Assembly: GCF_018986735.1 (NCBI RefSeq) | Contig: NZ_CP065521.1 | Span: 744,001 to 808,000 of the forward strand | Origin: Schaalia sp. 19OD2882 | GTDB taxonomy: Bacteria; Actinomycetota; Actinomycetes; Actinomycetales; Actinomycetaceae | Direction of reading: 5' to 3' | DNA: 64,000 nucleotides | Part shown: piece by piece, positions 7,319-15,239 of the stretch | How the letters are laid out: every line of letters starts with the position of its first letter | Position numbering within the stretch: the first letter of the stretch is position 1 | Made by a program: the position numbers and the translations under genes | Notes under the pieces: generated by a model | Told to the model about the DNA's origin: nothing | The model's input: the letters and a program-made list of their open reading frames with translations, nothing else | The model's database searches: none

Positions 7319-10300
7319 TCAGATGCCCATCAGCTCACGAGCCCGCGAGCGCGAAACCGGCGCGGTGGCCGTGGCCACCGCGTTTTCCGCTTCGACGCGC
7401 ACCCGGCCGATGAGCGCGTTGTCCACGTCCTTGAGGATGAAGGTTTCAGGCATTCGGCTGTTGGAGGCGAGGGCTTCGAGGAGTCCCCACTGGCCGGCGG
7501 AGAAGACCGGCTCTGGCTTGCCGGTCCTGTTCTCAACGACGGAGACGCCCGGCTGGAGCCATCCGCCTGAGTCGTAGAGGAATCGTCCTGCGTGTGCGCC
7601 GCCGTATACGCCGGTCTCGCGCACGGTCATGCCGAACGTCGGGGCCTCGACGATCATGCCGTTGCCGGAGGCGACGGCGACGTGATGGGCTCCTCCGACT
7701 CCGGGCGCGCCGCCCCAGAACCACAGGTCGCCCGGCAGGACCGATCCTGCAGGGACCGCTTTGGATGCCGCCTGGAACGTGGAGGCTGTGTGCCTGGGCA
7801 CGGGCACGCCCATCTGGTGGAGGGCCCACACGATCAGGCCCGAGCAGTCGACGCCGCCTGGCACGTCGACGCCGCCCCACACGTAGGGGGTGCCGATCGC
7901 TCGGCGCGCCATCGCCACGAGGGCCGAGGACGACATGCCGGCGGTCTGGCTCTTCAGCAGCGACCCGATGCCGTCGACCCACAGGCCTGGGATCGCCTGG
8001 AGGATCTGCGACCAGGTGCCCTGCACCCCGATGCCAGAGAGCATGTTCGCGACCGGCGTGCGGATCAAGTTCTCCACGGCGCCCAGCGGGTCCTGAATGA
8101 TCGAGGCCACCGCCTCCTGTGCGCTTGCCACCCATGACATGGCGTCGGAGAACGACCCGGTGACCCGCTCCCAGATGCCGCCATCGGCGAACGCTTGAGT
8201 GTTTCCCCTGTCCCCGACAGATGACAGCGCCGCTCCGGAGCGGGCGGCGCGGTTCATAGCAGCCACGGCAGCCGGGCCGCCGACCGCGCGCACCCACTCG
8301 GGACGCATGATCGCTTCACCGCCAGACAGGCGCAGGTGGCCGCCACCGTTCGGACTGTAGAAATCGAAGACGTCCCTGCCCGGGGTGTAGCCGGGCAGGA
8401 CGCCGCCCGACGCGTACCCCTGGATCCCAGAGACTGCCGGCAGACGCAGAGACAGGCCGAGCTTCTCGGCGACCGTGTCGAACGTCCTCTTGATGCCGTT
8501 CATGTAGACCGTGTTGATGATGAAATTCACCGGCTTTGCGGCGATCTCCTTCACCTTGTCCCACACGACCCTGATGCCGTCGCGCATCAGCTCGAAGCCC
8601 TTGAGGATTCCTGACGTGACCGATTTGAAGCCGGCGAGGACCGTCCCCGTGTACCACTGGTACACGGCTGAAGCCGCAGATTTGATCCAGTCCCAGGCGC
8701 GGCCGATCCCATCGCCCATCACCCTGGCGCCAGCCGCCAGCCACTCGAACAGGACCTTCATGTTCGGCCACAGGGTCCGCATGAACCAGTCACCGACCGC
8801 AAGCGCCGCCGCCTTGATTCCCTCCCAGGCTGCGGTGACGATCGTTCGGAAGGTCTCAGAGTTGTTCCACGCGAGAACGAGGGCCCCGACCAGGGCGGCG
8901 ATCGCGAGGACGACCAGGCCGATCGGGTTGGCGTTGAGCGCCGCATTGAGCAGCCACTGTGCGGCCGTCTGCGCGTTTGCGACGGTGACCATCGCCCACA
9001 TGCCCTTGACGAACTCCACGATCGCGAAGGCCGTCATGAGGCCCTTCCACGTCGCGAAAGCGGCGACGACCGCCGTGAGCAGTTCCTTCATCGAAACGAC
9101 CGCCGCGATGAAATCGACGACGGCGCCGAAAGCCGGGGAACTCGCGACCTGGGACAGGAACCCGGTGATGCCGTTGAATAGGTCGGTGGCGATGGGGACC
9201 AAGTTGTCCTGGACCGCCGCCCACAGAGCCAGAGCTGATTCGCGCGCGTTGAACAGGAAGTCCACGAACGCTGAGTCCTCCTCGAAGCCGAAGATCGGGC
9301 CCGAGAAATCCCCGCTTGCGAGAATGTCCCACAGGCCCTTCACGCCCGGAATGAGGTCACCGGCGACGGTGTCGTAAAGTCCTGCCGCGTACTCGCGCGC
9401 TGTGAACAGGAAGTCGACGAGGGCCGAGTCCTCTTCGAGGCCGAAGATCGGGCCGGAGAAATCCCCGTTGGCGACGATGTCCCACAGGCGCTGGACGTTC
9501 GGGATGAGCGTGTCGATCACCCACGCGAACCCTTGCTCTGCTCCGTCGGACATGTGCTGCAGTGCGTTCGTGATCGATGGCTTGACCTGGTCGACGAGTT
9601 TTGTGGCGCCGGTGACCATGGTGGCCTCGAAATTGCCCCATGCGCCCTCCATCGTGGAGGTTGAAGTGGCCGCCTCCTTGGCCACGTCCGTCATGCCCAG
9701 GCCCATCAGCGCGTCGTTGAATTCTTCGGCGGAGATCTGCCCCTTCTCCATCGCCTCACGGAAATTGCCCGTGTACGCGCCGGCATCTGCGAGCGCCTGC
9801 TGGAGCTGGCCGGAGGCGCCCGGGATCGCGTTGGCCAGCTGATTCCAGTTCTCCGTCGTCAGCTTGCCGGCGCCTGCCGTCTGGGTGAGGACCATGCCGA
9901 CCGACTTGAAAGTCTCCGCGTTTCCGCCGGCCACCGCATTGAGGTTTCCGGCGGCTTCGGCGAGCTTGTCGAAATCTTTGACGTTGTTCGCGGCCAGCTG
10001 GGAGGTAATCGACTGGATGTCTCCCAGCCCGTAGACGGTCCGGTCGGCGTATTCCTTGGTCGAGGCCGTCAGCTTCTCGATGTCTGCCGCGCCGATCTTG
10101 GCGAAGCCCAGAGTCTTCTTGAATTTGTCGGTCGCATCCGAGGCGTTTAGGGCCTCGGTGACGACCTGGCTGAGGCCCAGGCTCAGTCCGGCGATGCCCG
10201 CGGCGCCCAGAGCGACCGAGGCGATCGACCCGACAGTCTTGAAGGCGCCGCCGAGGCCGGAAACTATCTTGGATTCCAGCTTGTCCGTACGGACTCCGCC

Positions 10301-10387
10301 GAGCTCGCGATTGATCTGCGGCGCGATTCCCTTGCCGCTGATCGCCACCTGCAGCCACGCGGTTCCCAAGTTGTAGCTTCCTGCCAC
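7319..10387 (-). CDS. Tape measure protein with C-terminal NlpC/P60 hydrolase domain
   Basis: This 1022-aa protein begins (GTG) with AGSYNLGTAWLQVAISGKGI, a typical actinophage tape measure start. The N-terminal half is helical with hydrophobic segments near residues 400-510. Residues ~826-945 are an NlpC/P60 peptidase: Cys848 in GGVDCSGLIVW and His902 in GGAHHVAVASG. It fixes tail length, and the hydrolase probably opens peptidoglycan during DNA entry. A tandem 51-aa repeat lies at residues ~300-380. The chaperone genes are upstream and the tail-tip genes downstream. Confidence 0.85.
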   Translation of the reverse strand: MAGSYNLGTAWLQVAISGKGIAPQINRELGGVRTDKLESKIVSGLGGAFKTVGSIASVALGAAGIAGLSLGLSQVVTEALNASDATDKFKKTLGFAKIGAADIEKLTASTKEYADRTVYGLGDIQSITSQLAANNVKDFDKLAEAAGNLNAVAGGNAETFKSVGMVLTQTAGAGKLTTENWNQLANAIPGASGQLQQALADAGAYTGNFREAMEKGQISAEEFNDALMGLGMTDVAKEAATSTSTMEGAWGNFEATMVTGATKLVDQVKPSITNALQHMSDGAEQGFAWVIDTLIPNVQRLWDIVANGDFSGPIFGLEEDSALVDFLFTAREYAAGLYDTVAGDLIPGVKGLWDILASGDFSGPIFGFEEDSAFVDFLFNARESALALWAAVQDNLVPIATDLFNGITGFLSQVASSPAFGAVVDFIAAVVSMKELLTAVVAAFATWKGLMTAFAIVEFVKGMWAMVTVANAQTAAQWLLNAALNANPIGLVVLAIAALVGALVLAWNNSETFRTIVTAAWEGIKAAALAVGDWFMRTLWPNMKVLFEWLAAGARVMGDGIGRAWDWIKSAASAVYQWYTGTVLAGFKSVTSGILKGFELMRDGIRVVWDKVKEIAAKPVNFIINTVYMNGIKRTFDTVAEKLGLSLRLPAVSGIQGYASGGVLPGYTPGRDVFDFYSPNGGGHLRLSGGEAIMRPEWVRAVGGPAAVAAMNRAARSGAALSSVGDRGNTQAFADGGIWERVTGSFSDAMSWVASAQEAVASIIQDPLGAVENLIRTPVANMLSGIGVQGTWSQILQAIPGLWVDGIGSLLKSQTAGMSSSALVAMARRAIGTPYVWGGVDVPGGVDCSGLIVWALHQMGVPVPRHTASTFQAASKAVPAGSVLPGDLWFWGGAPGVGGAHHVAVASGNGMIVEAPTFGMTVRETGVYGGAHAGRFLYDSGGWLQPGVSVVENRTGKPEPVFSAGQWGLLEALASNSRMPETFILKDVDNALIGRVRVEAENAVATATAPVSRSRARELMGI
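9251..9488 (-). repeat. Tandem 153-bp-period duplication inside the tape measure gene
   Basis: Segments 9251-9335 and 9404-9488 are near-identical in frame, 153 bp (51 codons) apart. Both encode versions of GDFSGPIFG[FL]EEDSA[FL]VDFLF. Substitutions are mostly synonymous or conservative. This looks like a recent unit duplication in a length-determining protein. Confidence 0.8.
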
Positions 10388-10424
10388 GACGGCCCCCTTC
10401 CCATATTCAGTTCACCGGCCAGGC

Positions 10425-10841
10425 TCAGGCCTGCACTTCCGGATGGCGTGCGAGCCAGTTCTCCAGCTTCCGCAACTGCTTGTCCTCGCGTGCGGCCGCC
10501 TTGTCCAACCAGCCCGGCTCCGGAGGCTCCGGCGCCGGAGGACGCTTCGCCCCCTTGCCAGCCAGCAACTGGACGACGACGTCGCGCAGCAGCCACCCCT
10601 CCTCATGGACGGCGGCGACCTCGTTCGACCAAGCCGCGCGCCCGCCCTCAAGGAACGCCGTCGTCGACCCCGGCGGCATCCCCCGGACGAGGACAGCGAG
10701 ACGACGCAGCGTGAGCTCCCCCCGGAACAGACCCAACAGGTCAACGCCGTAGACGCGCAGCAGATCCGCTTCGATCGCCTCCCACCGCCTGGCAAGCAGG
10801 CTCAGGAGGCCCGGGATTCCGGGTCGAGTGCCCCCAGGCAC
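10425..10841 (-). CDS. Tail assembly chaperone, frameshifted extension (gpT-like)
   Basis: This 138-codon frame overlaps the end of the gpG-like gene in the -1 frame, the usual layout for tail chaperones of long-tailed phages. It encodes a helical segment (GLLSLLARRWEAIEADLLRV) and a Lys/Arg-rich end. The GTG at 10841 has no good ribosome site, so it is most likely made only as a gpG-T fusion through the slip region at 10831-10839. It lies directly before the tape measure gene, whose product it would bind. Confidence 0.7.
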   Translation of the reverse strand: MPGGTRPGIPGLLSLLARRWEAIEADLLRVYGVDLLGLFRGELTLRRLAVLVRGMPPGSTTAFLEGGRAAWSNEVAAVHEEGWLLRDVVVQLLAGKGAKRPPAPEPPEPGWLDKAAAREDKQLRKLENWLARHPEVQA

Positions 10842-11188
10842 TTGGACATGATTTCCTGCAGCACGGAGAGCGGGGCCGCTCCGTTGTTTTCTCGGCGGAT
10901 CGCCGCGATCACGCGGTCGAGGTCAGCGCCCAGCATGTGCTTGACCGCCAGTAGACCGGCCTTGAAACGCTCGGCCTCCGGCTCGCTCTCGTCCTCCATC
11001 TTCAGCAGCTGGAAGGTGTAGCCGAGGTCGTTGACGATGCTCGGGCTGATCGTCACTGTGGCTCCCCACAGGTCGACCTCGACCGGCTCCGACGCCTCCC
11101 CGGTGTCCTGCTGTGCCTGCGCCTCACGGCGCGCCAGCTCCGCCGCCGACGGCGCCTTCCGCTTGCCTCGTCCTCGCTTGTTGCTCAT
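10802..11188 (-). CDS. Tail assembly chaperone (gpG-like)
   Basis: This 128-aa protein begins with a basic stretch (MSNKRGRGKRKAPSAAELAR). A small folded part follows (PVEVDLWGATVTISPSIVND) with conserved helices, as in other actinophage chaperones between the major tail and tape measure genes. It should coat the tape measure before tail polymerisation. It ends 40 nt inside the gpT-like frame. Confidence 0.75.
   Translation of the reverse strand: MSNKRGRGKRKAPSAAELARREAQAQQDTGEASEPVEVDLWGATVTISPSIVNDLGYTFQLLKMEDESEPEAERFKAGLLAVKHMLGADLDRVIAAIRRENNGAAPLSVLQEIMSKCLGALDPESRAS
10831..10839 (-). other. Candidate programmed -1 frameshift site
   Basis: On the minus strand the gpG frame reads TGC CTG GGG GCA, and the overlapping frame reads CCT GGG GGC. 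The run of five G lets the GGG codon re-pair after a -1 slip. It is not a canonical X XXY YYZ heptamer in both sites, so the exact slip codon is uncertain; the overlap spans 10802-10841. Confidence 0.5.
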
Positions 11189-11241
11189 GTGTCGGTCCCT
11201 TTCACTCGTCAGTGTCGGCCGGCCCCTGGTGGTCTGTGGTG

Positions 11242-11279
11242 CCCGCCCGGGCCGGGGACCGACAACCGGCCCGGGCGGG
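11242..11279 (-). terminator. Strong hairpin after the major tail protein gene
   Basis: A 14-bp perfect stem (11242-11255 with 11266-11279) and 10-nt loop lie between the major tail protein gene and the chaperone gene, without a T-tract. A hairpin here could partly end or protect the abundant major-tail mRNA and reduce chaperone and tape measure expression. Confidence 0.6.
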
Positions 11280-11287
11280 AGCATGCG

Positions 11288-11878
11288 TCAGGCGGGAATC
11301 ATCGCCTTGTGATTGGTGAGCAGGTAGTACTCGCCGATCACCTGAAGCGTGTACTTCCACGCGGTGATCTCACCGACCTTGAGCTGGACTCCCTCGCGCT
11401 CACCCAGCTCGAGCGTCGGGAAGAGCACGCGCCACTGGATGGACGAGTCCGACGTGTCGAACGCGTCGATCACGCCCGACAAGCGACGCACCTTGCGGGC
11501 TGCCGGCACCGTGAGCTTTGCGATGTCGACCTGCTCGGAGCCGACTGTCTCCTTGAGCTTGGCGACCTTCGCGTCCAGGTTCCACTCGACCGTCTTCAGC
11601 TTCGATTCGAGAAAGACCGCGCTGATCTTCGTCGTTGAATCCGACATGAACGTTCGAACCGTGCCGTGGCCCTGGTGGCCCTTGATCTCAGAGACCGAGT
11701 CCGCCAGGTCGAGCGAGAGCCCGTCCTCGCTGACCCACCCCATGTCAATCAGGGTCTGAGGGATCTCCGCCTTGAGGCCCGTGATTCCCTTCACGTCGTC
11801 CGGGGAGTGCTCCCCCAGGTAGAGCGAGTCGTTGTCCGACCCGAACATGAGCGCATTGAGCGCATTCAGAGTTGCCAT
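11288..11878 (-). CDS. Major tail protein (tail tube)
   Basis: This 196-aa protein reads MATLNALNALMFGSDNDSLY and contains AEIPQTLIDMGWVSEDGLSL and a VDIAKLTVPAARKVRRL segment near the end, the pattern of siphophage tail-tube proteins. Placement between the tail terminator and the chaperone pair agrees. GAAAGGGG precedes the ATG. It should be one of the most abundant late products. Confidence 0.8.
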   Translation of the reverse strand: MATLNALNALMFGSDNDSLYLGEHSPDDVKGITGLKAEIPQTLIDMGWVSEDGLSLDLADSVSEIKGHQGHGTVRTFMSDSTTKISAVFLESKLKTVEWNLDAKVAKLKETVGSEQVDIAKLTVPAARKVRRLSGVIDAFDTSDSSIQWRVLFPTLELGEREGVQLKVGEITAWKYTLQVIGEYYLLTNHKAMIPA

Positions 11879-11879
11879 T

Positions 11880-12260
11880 TCACGGCCCCTTTCGCTTCAT
11901 CTTGGTGGTGATCTGGTAGGTGGCCGTGTATCTCGGCCTGTCAGTCCTGTCAGGATCCGGGAGCTCCCCCGGAGTCGAGCCGACCACGTGAGCGATCAGC
12001 TCCGGAGACGCCGGCAGAGCGTGCACGAGATCATCGACCTTGGCCGCGAGCGCAGCCGCCTGGCCGGTGCTCAGCGCGTAGGAGTCGACGGTGAGCGAGG
12101 CCGTGGTGAGGACCTTCTGGGAGCGGCCGGGGCCGCCCAGGACGGTGATCACGACGAACTCGTCTGGCACGTCACTGTCGGGCCGTTTGGAGACCACGGG
12201 GAGTTTCAGTGCCTCTCCGAGGTGGCGGAGCAGGATTTCCTTCGGATCTGGATTGGTCAC
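11880..12260 (-). CDS. Tail terminator/tail completion-like protein
   Basis: This 126-aa protein begins TNPDPKEILLRHLGEALKLP, followed by FVVITVLGGPGRSQKV and an α/β pattern resembling the gpU/tail-terminator fold (TASLTVDSYALSTGQAAALA, RYTATYQITTKM). It lies directly before the major tail gene and overlaps the previous gene by 4 bp. The exact family is assigned by position and fold pattern. Confidence 0.65.
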   Translation of the reverse strand: MTNPDPKEILLRHLGEALKLPVVSKRPDSDVPDEFVVITVLGGPGRSQKVLTTASLTVDSYALSTGQAAALAAKVDDLVHALPASPELIAHVVGSTPGELPDPDRTDRPRYTATYQITTKMKRKGP

Positions 12261-12499
12261 AGTGGTCCTCCTGACGCTGCGCGTTCGAGCGCGTGGTTTG
12301 CTGCGGCCCTCTTGGCCGCCGGTGTGAGGGCGCGGACGTATGCGCGCGCCCTTGACGTGGTGGACGGCAGGACGCCGAAGCCGCTGCCAGCTCTGCGCGC
12401 GATCTCGGTCGCCAAGGTGTTCACTGCGATCTGTGCCCTTGGTGAGGTGAGCATCGCTTTGACGGCAGCGTCATCGAGTTGGATCCACACCTTCTTCAT
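12257..12499 (-). CDS. Head-tail joining protein (80 aa, HK97 gp10-like)
   Basis: This 80-aa, strongly basic helical protein (MKKVWIQLDDAAVKAMLTSP ... TSRARAYVRALTPAAKRAAA) is typical of the short neck proteins between the head-closure and tail-terminator genes. ATGA overlaps exist on both sides, so translation is coupled. The long open frame extending upstream of this ATG is a shadow of the neighbouring gene. Confidence 0.65.
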   Translation of the reverse strand: MKKVWIQLDDAAVKAMLTSPRAQIAVNTLATEIARRAGSGFGVLPSTTSRARAYVRALTPAAKRAAANHALERAASGGPL

Positions 12500-12831
12500 G
12501 CCATACCCCTCCCCGTTGACGCCCGCAGTTCCGCGACGAGGCCTTTGGGCCATGTGGATGGCCGGCCTTCGACCTCCCACGTGATGCCGTCGACCTCGAC
12601 CTGGTCGCCCGCCTGGACGTCCGGGTGCTGGCCTCGCCAGTACAGAGACGCCGTGGAGATGACCGGTGCGCGGCCTGGTGCGAGCGGCTCGGCGGAGGAG
12701 GCTGGCGCGAACAGCGCAGGCGGAAGCACGGTGCGTTCCAGCTGCCCCGGGATGGGCTCTCCATACTGGTCGACGCCAGCGGGCGTGCTTCGGATCCTGG
12801 TGACCTGGACCAGCCATTCACTGTCGATCAC
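12496..12831 (-). CDS. Head closure/connector protein (111 aa)
   Basis: The GTG at 12831 overlaps the upstream stop (GTGA) with GGAGGTG upstream, so it is preferred to the GTG/ATG further up. The β-rich protein (VIDSEWLVQVTRIRSTPAGV, then DVQAGDQVEVDGITWEVEGR) resembles Siphoviridae head-closure proteins such as HK97 gp7/SPP1 gp16. It sits exactly where the stopper gene is expected. Confidence 0.65.
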   Translation of the reverse strand: MIDSEWLVQVTRIRSTPAGVDQYGEPIPGQLERTVLPPALFAPASSAEPLAPGRAPVISTASLYWRGQHPDVQAGDQVEVDGITWEVEGRPSTWPKGLVAELRASTGRGMA

Positions 12832-13394
12832 CGGACACCTCCCACCCACACGTTCACGCGCCGTGGCCGGTAGGACCTGGCCAACGCCAGATCGTCAGGG
12901 GAGAGAAGCCCCTGGCCGCCCACCGTCCAGGCCGCGAACGACGACGACTCGCTGAACGGCCCCGTGGTGGTCGAGGCCTGGGTTTGGCCGGCGGCGGCCC
13001 GCGGGTCTGCACGCAGCAGCCGGGCGACCGAGTCAGCGACCTGCAGGCGGACCCGGTCCGGAACCTTGTCGAGGCCAGACGTGTAGGTGACTGTCACGAA
13101 CTCGTCCGACGGCAGGTCGACGACGACGGCGCCGGCACGCACCCGGAACGGGATCGCCAGGCCGTCATCGTCAACCACGCTCTGGACCGACTGGATCGGA
13201 ACGATGGGAGGGTAAGCCTGCCCGCCGTTGACCTTCACCCGGTGCGTGCGCTCCGACTTGGTGAAGCTGCAACGCGCCTCAGCCTCGAACTTCGCGGAGA
13301 TCAGATCAAGCAGATGCTCGATCCGCGCCGCCTCGCCCTCACTGAGGTCGCGCCCAAGCGCCGCCTGAACGTCAGACTTGCTAGCGAGCTGCAT
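12828..13394 (-). CDS. Head-tail adaptor protein (188 aa)
   Basis: The N-terminal helices (ASKSDVQAALGRDLSEGEAA) and the SFTKSERTHRVKVNGGQAYP stretch are typical of gp6/gp15-type adaptors that bind the portal ring. A DEFVTVTYTSGLDKVPDRVR segment follows. It lies between the capsid genes and the closure protein and is coupled downstream. The family assignment is by pattern. Confidence 0.7.
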   Translation of the reverse strand: MQLASKSDVQAALGRDLSEGEAARIEHLLDLISAKFEAEARCSFTKSERTHRVKVNGGQAYPPIVPIQSVQSVVDDDGLAIPFRVRAGAVVVDLPSDEFVTVTYTSGLDKVPDRVRLQVADSVARLLRADPRAAAGQTQASTTTGPFSESSSFAAWTVGGQGLLSPDDLALARSYRPRRVNVWVGGVR

Positions 13395-13420
13395 GCCTCA
13401 CCCTCCCCTCGCACCGCCTG

Positions 13421-13624
13421 TCAGGACTTGGCCCCACGCTTCGGCTTGGCCTCCGCCTCTTGGCCGGCCTCTCCGTCGGACTCCGCTTCCTCGGGCGCCG
13501 CTTCCTCGGACGCCGGCGCCTGGGTGGCGTCGTCGACCAGCTCCGCATGGCCTGCGCCGACCAAGCCAGTGCCGACCGACTCAGGCACTTCGATCACCAG
13601 GCCGCTTCGTCCCTTGATCTTCAT
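13421..13624 (-). CDS. Small capsid-adjacent protein with acidic tail (67 aa)
   Basis: The first 33 residues (MKIKGRSGLVIEVPESVGTG) form a compact β unit seen in many actinophages just after the capsid gene. The rest is a low-complexity Ala/Glu linker ending in KPKRGAKS. A role as capsid decoration or adaptor factor is an inference. It starts 2 bases after the capsid stop and ends 26 bp before the adaptor start. Confidence 0.6.
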   Translation of the reverse strand: MKIKGRSGLVIEVPESVGTGLVGAGHAELVDDATQAPASEEAAPEEAESDGEAGQEAEAKPKRGAKS

Positions 13625-13626
13625 GA

Positions 13627-14475
13627 TCAGGCCCCCTTGTAGACCTGGACAGCGGTGGGGCGCAGGATCGCGGCGCCGTAGACGTGCAGGCCGCGCACAC
13701 GGTCGGCGAATTTCTCCTCCGACCGCATCGCCTCGATCCTGTCGATCTGGGAGACGTAGGCGACCGAAGGCTTGTGAACGCCGATCGCTGTGGGCTTGGC
13801 GTTGTCCATCCACGGGGAGGTCACCACGTCGAAGCCCAGCAGGCGCCCGATCGCCGCCTCGCGCAGACCATCGGTCGAGTTGGAGGTGTCGAACGCGGTC
13901 AGCTTCGATCCGTCGGCGAGCAGACCCTGCTCGAACGCCGCATTGATGAACAGGACACGATCCGACTGGGGGACCTTGGCCGCCGACAGCGCGCCACGGG
14001 TGGCCAGGACGGCTGCGTAGGCAGACGGCCAATCGGTGACGGCCACCGTGCCCGGCATCACCGTCCCGTTCGCAGTGACCAGAGCGGTCAGGAACGCCTC
14101 GGCATCCTCGACCAGGCCGATGGCCGCCGAGCGCGTGTAGGCGTCGAAGGACGCCGCCGCCTGTGTGCGGTCGATGTCGTCGACCAGGAAATCGAAAGAC
14201 TTCTCCTGATCGACGACCAGGTCAATGCCCGTGTCAGCGAGGGCGTCCGGTGCGGTCGTGCGCGGAATCGTTCCGCCACCACCAGGTTTGGGAACGACCC
14301 CGGTCTTGTAGTCCTTGACCCTCACGTCAACGATCCCCGGGATGTGCACCTTCGAGCCCGACGACAAGGCGTCCTCGTACTCGCGATTGGTCAGGCCGGT
14401 GAAGACCGCCTGGTTGTGGAAGTTCTCGAGGATGGATGCGGACCAGACCTCGGGAATGAAGTGCTGCAAAGCCAT
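13627..14475 (-). CDS. Major capsid protein (P22-like/HK97 fold)
   Basis: The ATG at 14475 (MALQHFIPEVWSASILENFH) has GAAAGGGG upstream; an in-frame extension above it is not needed. The 282-aa protein contains SGSKVHIPGIVDVRVKDY, FDFLVDDIDRTQAAASFDAY and a C-terminal LRPTAVQVYKGA, the signature of P22-coat-like capsids in actinophages. It follows the scaffold gene and precedes the small capsid-adjacent gene. Confidence 0.85.
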   Translation of the reverse strand: MALQHFIPEVWSASILENFHNQAVFTGLTNREYEDALSSGSKVHIPGIVDVRVKDYKTGVVPKPGGGGTIPRTTAPDALADTGIDLVVDQEKSFDFLVDDIDRTQAAASFDAYTRSAAIGLVEDAEAFLTALVTANGTVMPGTVAVTDWPSAYAAVLATRGALSAAKVPQSDRVLFINAAFEQGLLADGSKLTAFDTSNSTDGLREAAIGRLLGFDVVTSPWMDNAKPTAIGVHKPSVAYVSQIDRIEAMRSEEKFADRVRGLHVYGAAILRPTAVQVYKGA

Positions 14476-14515
14476 CGCTTGGCCCCTTTCAATGTTGATC
14501 TTTTCTCGCCCGCTG

Positions 14516-15067
14516 TCAGCGGCCGAGCAGCGTGTCCAGGCGCCCCTCACGACGCGCCTTGTTGATCTCCTCCGGGGTCATCCCCTTCAGATCCTCACGA
14601 GTGAGCTGAGCAGCCCCCCGGATCTCGTCCCCGCGGTTGCCCGCGTGCGAGGCCGACGTCGAGGCCGGAGGCGCCGAATCCCCCGCGGCCTCCTGGACAT
14701 GCCCATGGAACGCGAGCAGCGCATCCGCCGACGCCATCAGCTCCTCCTCCGTCGTCCCGGACAGCAGATTGGCAGGTACGCCCTTCGATGCTGCGACACT
14801 CGCGCGCAGCAGCTGCGCCTCAGCCGATGCCGCACGCTTCTCGGCCGCCTCTCTGGCCTCCACAACCCGCTGCATTTCGCTCTTGGACTGCTCCTCGATC
14901 TCATCGAGGCGACGCGCCTTCTCCGCGTTCTCCTTCGCCTTCGCTTCGTTTCGACGCGACAGCGCCTTCCACTTCTCGGCCTCAGCCCGGTAGTCCACCG
15001 TTTCGGCGGCCTCGGACTCGACGGTTTCCTGCGGCGCCGCAGCCTGCTGTTCAGTCGTGTCACTCAT
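14516..15067 (-). CDS. Capsid scaffolding protein
   Basis: This 183-aa protein has a central coiled coil (residues ~26-90: WKALSRRNEAKAKENAEKAR) and a C-terminal TREDLKGMTPEEINKARREG, the hallmark end of many siphophage scaffolds. It guides capsid assembly and is not kept in the virion. The ATG at 15067 follows GGGAGAGGAAACC. A hairpin lies 30 bp upstream. Confidence 0.8.
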   Translation of the reverse strand: MSDTTEQQAAAPQETVESEAAETVDYRAEAEKWKALSRRNEAKAKENAEKARRLDEIEEQSKSEMQRVVEAREAAEKRAASAEAQLLRASVAASKGVPANLLSGTTEEELMASADALLAFHGHVQEAAGDSAPPASTSASHAGNRGDEIRGAAQLTREDLKGMTPEEINKARREGRLDTLLGR

Positions 15068-15097
15068 GGTTTCCTCTCCCGTTTCGGGTACGAAAAG

Positions 15098-15122
15098 AGG
15101 CCCCGCCTTTTCGGTAGGGCCT
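15098..15122 (-). terminator. Hairpin with T-run upstream of the scaffold gene
   Basis: On the minus strand AGGCCCTACC pairs with GGCGGGGCCT (one mismatch, one G-T pair, GAAAA loop), followed by CTTTTC. It lies in the 172-bp gene-free stretch between the MuF gene and the scaffold (15068-15239). It may attenuate transcription after the MuF-toxin gene; a separate scaffold/capsid promoter is not evident. Nothing else is recognised in the stretch. Confidence 0.55.
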
Positions 15123-15239
15123 TGAAACTCCGCCCAGCTGCCGCGGGCGGACATCTTCTGTTGGACGCAGCAAAAAGGTCAGGCGGCTGGCCTTCCCCAA
15201 ATGCCTTACGGCGACGGTGGGACGGCTGCCACCTGACAG

